Source of the DNA: a virus
DNA length: 23,241 bases
Strand: one strand, 5' to 3'
IMG/VR virus record: IMGVR_UViG_3300020476_000160
Coordinates: 1-23,241 of that record
Both the position numbers and the translations under genes were made by a program. Of the stretch, positions 19,838-23,241 are shown piece by piece. The notes below the pieces were generated by a model, which searched no databases, was not told where the DNA came from, and saw nothing but the letters and a program-made list of their open reading frames with translations. How positions within the stretch are numbered: position 1 is the first letter of the stretch; every line of letters begins with the position of its first letter.

Positions 19838-20192
19838 AACACTAAATACTTATTATCCATTATATGATGATGGACTTTATACAGAAGTCGTACATGAAAA
19901 TGGAGAAAAGGCAATCAAAATTTTAAAAGGTAATTATAAAGATATTATCTATCAGTATGGAAAAGTAGAATTAATTCCTAGAGCTGAATCTGAAATACCT
20001 ACTATTAATTTTGATAGAGCTGTTAGATCATGTCCCGAAGATTTAATAAATAAAATTTCTGAGGACGAAGAATTTAATCAACTTATGGGTGATATTCTCA
20101 TAGAGTTATTAGCCAATCAAGGCATACAGGAATACAATTATGGAATACAGCAAAGAGTTCAGACAGAGACTAACGAAAGAAATAACAAGTGA
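19821..20192 (+). CDS. Hypothetical acidic protein, 123 aa
   Basis: The start is GTG at 19821, the only plausible one upstream of the conserved-looking body. It reads MAKEDETLNTYYPLYDDGLY, then VRSCPEDLINKISEDEEFNQ and MGDILIELLANQGIQEY. No strong RBS is visible, so translation is probably coupled to the overlapping basic gene. The mixed strand N-terminus and helical C-terminus give no recognised family. Its end overlaps the endolysin gene by 53 nt. Confidence 0.65.
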   Translation: MAKEDETLNTYYPLYDDGLYTEVVHENGEKAIKILKGNYKDIIYQYGKVELIPRAESEIPTINFDRAVRSCPEDLINKISEDEEFNQLMGDILIELLANQGIQEYNYGIQQRVQTETNERNNK

Positions 20193-20640
20193 TGAAGGTT
20201 GTGTACTTTCAATATATGAAGATCATTTAGGTTATAAAACTGTCGGCATAGGACATTTAATTCTACCTACAGATGAAGAATGGGGTAAAAGTATAGGAAC
20301 TCCAATTACACAAACAAGAGCAGATGAATTATTTTTTTATGATATAAACATTGTGCTTAAAGAATGTGAAGAACGATTTCATAACAACTGGAGAGATTGG
20401 CCAGAAGAAGTTAAACTTATAATAGCTAATATGGCTTATAATTTAGGAGGTCCTAGATTATCAAAGTTTAAAAAAATGTTAGCTGCTATTAATAAAAAAG
20501 ATTATAAGACAGCATCTAAAGAAGGTTTAGATTCTAAATGGGCAGACCAAGTGTATAATCGTGCAAGACGATTAATGGATAGGTTACGAGATATTGATGT
20601 AACTGATAAATTTGATAAGGATGGAAAATTAATAAAATAG
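20140..20640 (+). CDS. T4-type lysozyme/endolysin (GH24)
   Basis: This muramidase cuts peptidoglycan at lysis. The GH24 triad is plain: E19, D28 and T34 in SDEGCVLSIYEDHLGYKTVGIGH, matching T4 lysozyme E11, D20, T26. Later blocks also fit: IANMAYNLGGPRLSKFKKML for the T4 INMVFQMG region, and SKWADQVYNRARRLMDRLRD for the T4 SRWYNQTPNRAKRV region. The length of 166 aa compares with 164 in T4. No signal peptide is seen, so a holin elsewhere is needed. Unlike T4 gene e, it lies directly before the DNA polymerase region. Confidence 0.94.
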   Translation: MEYSKEFRQRLTKEITSDEGCVLSIYEDHLGYKTVGIGHLILPTDEEWGKSIGTPITQTRADELFFYDINIVLKECEERFHNNWRDWPEEVKLIIANMAYNLGGPRLSKFKKMLAAINKKDYKTASKEGLDSKWADQVYNRARRLMDRLRDIDVTDKFDKDGKLIK

Positions 20641-20649
20641 GAATATATT

Positions 20650-20877
20650 ATGAATGGTGAAATGGCAAAGACCTTGAGAGAGGCATTAATTATTAAATAT
20701 GAAGGTGAAATAGCAGAAGCTAGAGCAAACATACAAGTTTATTTAGCGAATCCTGTTGGTATTGGAGAGCATCCAGATATCATATCTGCAATGGATACTC
20801 AAATAGAAAAAATGGCACATGCAGAAGAAAAACTGTTAGCCGTAAAAAATCATTTTGTACCCGAAAGAGTTATTTAG
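20650..20877 (+). CDS. Conserved-looking small helical protein, 75 aa
   Basis: The product begins MNGEMAKTLREALIIKYEGE, followed by an Ala/Glu-rich helix, a loop NPVGIGEHPD, and a second helix (AMDTQIEKMAHAEEKLLAVK), making a helical hairpin. I recall near-identical proteins in other marine T4-like phages, function unknown. Its TAG overlaps the GTG start of DNA polymerase, so the two are translationally coupled. Confidence 0.78.
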   Translation: MNGEMAKTLREALIIKYEGEIAEARANIQVYLANPVGIGEHPDIISAMDTQIEKMAHAEEKLLAVKNHFVPERVI

Positions 20878-23241
20878 TGCATTTTTATACAAATGTACAG
20901 AAGTATAAAGACTTCATATTAGCTCGTGGTATAAAGAATGGTGAAAGATATATAAAGAGATTAAAATACGAACCTACTTTATATATCCCAACAAAAAAAT
21001 CTACAGCACATAAATCTATAAGAGGTGAATTCTTACAAGCTAAGAAATTCAAATCTATTAATCATGCTCGAAATTGGAGAAAAAAATTCAAAGATACGAA
21101 TGTTGATATTCATGGATTAGATTCATGGGAATATACTTATATTAATGAAGTATTTCCTAGTAATGTAGAATTTGATCTTAAAGAATTAAATATTCTTTGT
21201 ATTGATATAGAATGTGAATGTGAAAATGGATTTCCAGAACCTGTTGATGCAGAAGAAAAAGTAAATGCTATCACAATAAAAGTATTCGGTAACCCAACAA
21301 TTCATGTTATTGGTACAGACAATTTTGAATTCAAAACAGATAATCCCAATATAAAATATTATAAATGTCAACATGAAAAACAGTTATTGAAAACATTTAT
21401 GGAAGTTTGGAAAGAACTTGATCCTGATATAATTACAGGTTGGAATGTTGAAACATTTGATATTGCATATCTTATTAATAGAATTTGGAAATTATTTAAT
21501 TGGGATACAGTTACAAATTTATCACCACACAAATTAGTTACTTCAAGAGAATGGTTTTATATGGGTCAAAAGAAAATGATTTCATATAATATATCTGGAA
21601 TATCTATATTAGACTATTTACAGATGTATAAAAAGTTTACATACATTACTAGAGAAACTTATAGATTAGATCATATAGCCCAAGTAGAATTAGGTAAAAA
21701 GAAGATTGATTATTCAGAATTTGGTGCTATGCATTTGTTCTATAGAAACGATTATCAAAAATTTTTAGAATATAATATTCGCGATACAGAACTTGTCGAA
21801 GAACTAGATGATAAATTAAAATTAATGGATTTATTACTTACCATGGCATATAGTGCTAAGTGTAATTATGAAGATGTATTTGGTTCAGTTCGATATTGGG
21901 ATTTACTTATTTACAATTTTTTAAAAAAGAAAAGTATGATCCCACCACCAAAGAAAGGATCCCAAGATTCAAGAATTGTTGGAGCCTATGTTAAAGAGCC
22001 ACAAGTAGGTCAACATGAATGGGTAATGTCATTTGATTTAAATAGTCTATATCCACATTTAATTATGCAATACAATATGAGTCCAGATACTCATTTAAAA
22101 GATAAGTTTAATCAAGAAATATCTGTTAAACAATTATTAGAAGGTGAAGTTGATATAACATCATTGACAAATACAACAGTTACACCTAACGGCGCTATGT
22201 TTAATATAGATAGACAAGGCTTCTTACCTGAACTATTAGAAGAAATTTATGATGAAAGAGTGTTGACTAAAAATAAAATGATACAACACAGGAAAGAATT
22301 AGAAGATTTAGATAAAGAAGATTTAATAACAAAAAAGAAATTAGAGTATGCTATAACTGCTGAGAATAATAATCAGATGGCTAAGAAGATTGCCCTTAAT
22401 AGTTGTTATGGTGCTTTAGGGAATCAATATTTTAGATACTTCAATAGAGATATAGCTGAGGGAATTACAACAGCTGGTCAGTTAAGTATTAAATGGGTAG
22501 AGAAAGCTGTTAATGAATACATGAATAATTTATTAGAAAGTGATGATGATTATGTAGTTGCGATTGATACTGATTCAATTTATGTTAGATTTGATGAATT
22601 GATTAAAAAAGTAAGTCCAAAGAATCCTGTAGAATTTCTAGATACGATTGCTAGAGAAAAAATAGAACCTATGATTAATGAATCTTATGAAGAATTATCT
22701 TCATATATGAATGCTTATGAAAATAAAATGAATATGGGTAGAGAAGTCATTGCTGATAAGGGTATATGGACAGCTAAGAAAAGATATATTCTTAATGTAC
22801 ATGATTTAGAAGGAGTTAGATACAGAAATCCTAGATTAAAGATGATGGGTATTGAAACAGCTAAATCTTCAACTCCAATGTGGTGTAGAAAGAAATTAGA
22901 AAAAGGTCTTAAAGTTGTTATGAATGAAACAGAACATGATGTTTGGGAGTTTATTAAAGATGCTTGGAATGAATTTAAACAATTACCAATAGAAGAAATA
23001 GCTTTTCCAAGAGGTGTTCAGAATGTTACAAATTATCATAATGCCGCTTCAATATATAAGAAAGGAACTCCTATTCATGTAAGAGGTTCACTTCTTTACA
23101 ATAACTTGTTGTATAAATACAATATAGATAAGAAATATCCTGTTATTACAAATGGGGAGAAAATAAAATTTTGTTATTTAAAGGTCCCGAATGTAATCAA
23201 CGAAAATGTTATTTCTTTTGTTAATGCATTGCCTAAAGAAT
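20877..23241 (+). CDS. 43: B-family DNA polymerase gp43 (5' part, runs off the window)
   Basis: Open from GTG at 20877 (TAGTG overlap with the previous stop) to the right edge, 788 codons. Exonuclease motifs: ExoI IDIEC with D110/E112, ExoII GWNVETFDIAYLINRI, ExoIII YNIRDTELVEE. Polymerase motifs: A SFDLNSLYPHLIMQYN with D387, B KKIALNSCYGALGNQY, C AIDTDSIYVRF with D564/D566, and the thumb-side WTAKKRY. The order and N-terminus match T4 gp43 (898 aa). The missing end should include the clamp-binding tail. No strong Shine-Dalgarno is seen at the start, and no hairpin like the T4 gp43 autoregulatory operator is evident. Confidence 0.96.
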   Translation, partial: MHFYTNVQKYKDFILARGIKNGERYIKRLKYEPTLYIPTKKSTAHKSIRGEFLQAKKFKSINHARNWRKKFKDTNVDIHGLDSWEYTYINEVFPSNVEFDLKELNILCIDIECECENGFPEPVDAEEKVNAITIKVFGNPTIHVIGTDNFEFKTDNPNIKYYKCQHEKQLLKTFMEVWKELDPDIITGWNVETFDIAYLINRIWKLFNWDTVTNLSPHKLVTSREWFYMGQKKMISYNISGISILDYLQMYKKFTYITRETYRLDHIAQVELGKKKIDYSEFGAMHLFYRNDYQKFLEYNIRDTELVEELDDKLKLMDLLLTMAYSAKCNYEDVFGSVRYWDLLIYNFLKKKSMIPPPKKGSQDSRIVGAYVKEPQVGQHEWVMSFDLNSLYPHLIMQYNMSPDTHLKDKFNQEISVKQLLEGEVDITSLTNTTVTPNGAMFNIDRQGFLPELLEEIYDERVLTKNKMIQHRKELEDLDKEDLITKKKLEYAITAENNNQMAKKIALNSCYGALGNQYFRYFNRDIAEGITTAGQLSIKWVEKAVNEYMNNLLESDDDYVVAIDTDSIYVRFDELIKKVSPKNPVEFLDTIAREKIEPMINESYEELSSYMNAYENKMNMGREVIADKGIWTAKKRYILNVHDLEGVRYRNPRLKMMGIETAKSSTPMWCRKKLEKGLKVVMNETEHDVWEFIKDAWNEFKQLPIEEIAFPRGVQNVTNYHNAASIYKKGTPIHVRGSLLYNNLLYKYNIDKKYPVITNGEKIKFCYLKVPNVINENVISFVNALPKE

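Noticed and set aside
23112-23119. Late promoter TATAAATA inside DNA polymerase
   Set aside because: Lies in the middle of gp43 coding sequence with no gene start after it in view; probably chance in AT-rich DNA.

Overview
The window is a segment of a T4-like myovirus genome. All genes lie on the + strand, are tightly packed and strongly AT-rich. The backbone is the T4 replication module: sliding clamp gp45, clamp loader gp44 and gp62, translational repressor RegA, and B-family DNA polymerase gp43, which runs off the right edge. T4-type late promoters (TATAAATA), Hsp20, IscA-like and RimK-like proteins, and several small conserved proteins I recall from marine T4-like phages point to a marine bacterial host of low GC (pelagiphage- or cyanophage-like). 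The host is inferred from style and cannot be proved here.

Layout. 1-1300: tail of an upstream gene, a GC-richer stretch that folds well, four small genes (two membrane, one zinc-ribbon, one charged) and a structured leader ending in a terminator-like hairpin. 1279-3211: a sigma70-type promoter with a palindrome in its spacer, a DUF3310-like gene, gp45 and gp44. 3208-8549: an inserted cassette of a 2OG-Fe(II) oxygenase, QueD, a 39-aa ORF, QueE, QueC, FolE, a DpdA-like transglycosylase and a phosphoribosyltransferase. 8536-9305: gp62 and RegA. From gp45 to the lipase at 10069 the genes overlap or nearly abut, so this looks like one translationally coupled operon.

The cassette should make preQ0 from GTP (FolE, QueD, QueE, QueC) and insert it into DNA in exchange for guanine (DpdA). 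This is the 7-deazaguanine DNA modification known from several phages as protection against restriction. It sits inside the clamp-loader operon, between the two loader subunits. The phosphoribosyltransferase may salvage the guanine that DpdA releases (inference).

RegA and gp43, neighbours in T4, are about 11.5 kb apart here. The gap holds a class 3 lipase, an ATP-grasp ligase, an IscA-like protein, two large secreted-looking low-complexity proteins (510 and 974 aa), small membrane proteins, Hsp20, an AT-hook protein and a GH24 endolysin. Most notable in it is an intergenic RNA at 17101-17219. It has five helices closed by a 10-bp perfect stem and begins just after its own promoter. That promoter is repeated identically over 35 bp about 650 bp downstream.

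Three late-type and four sigma70-type promoters are visible. The latter form two classes by shared sequence. No tRNA, CRISPR, insertion sequence or reverse-strand gene was found.
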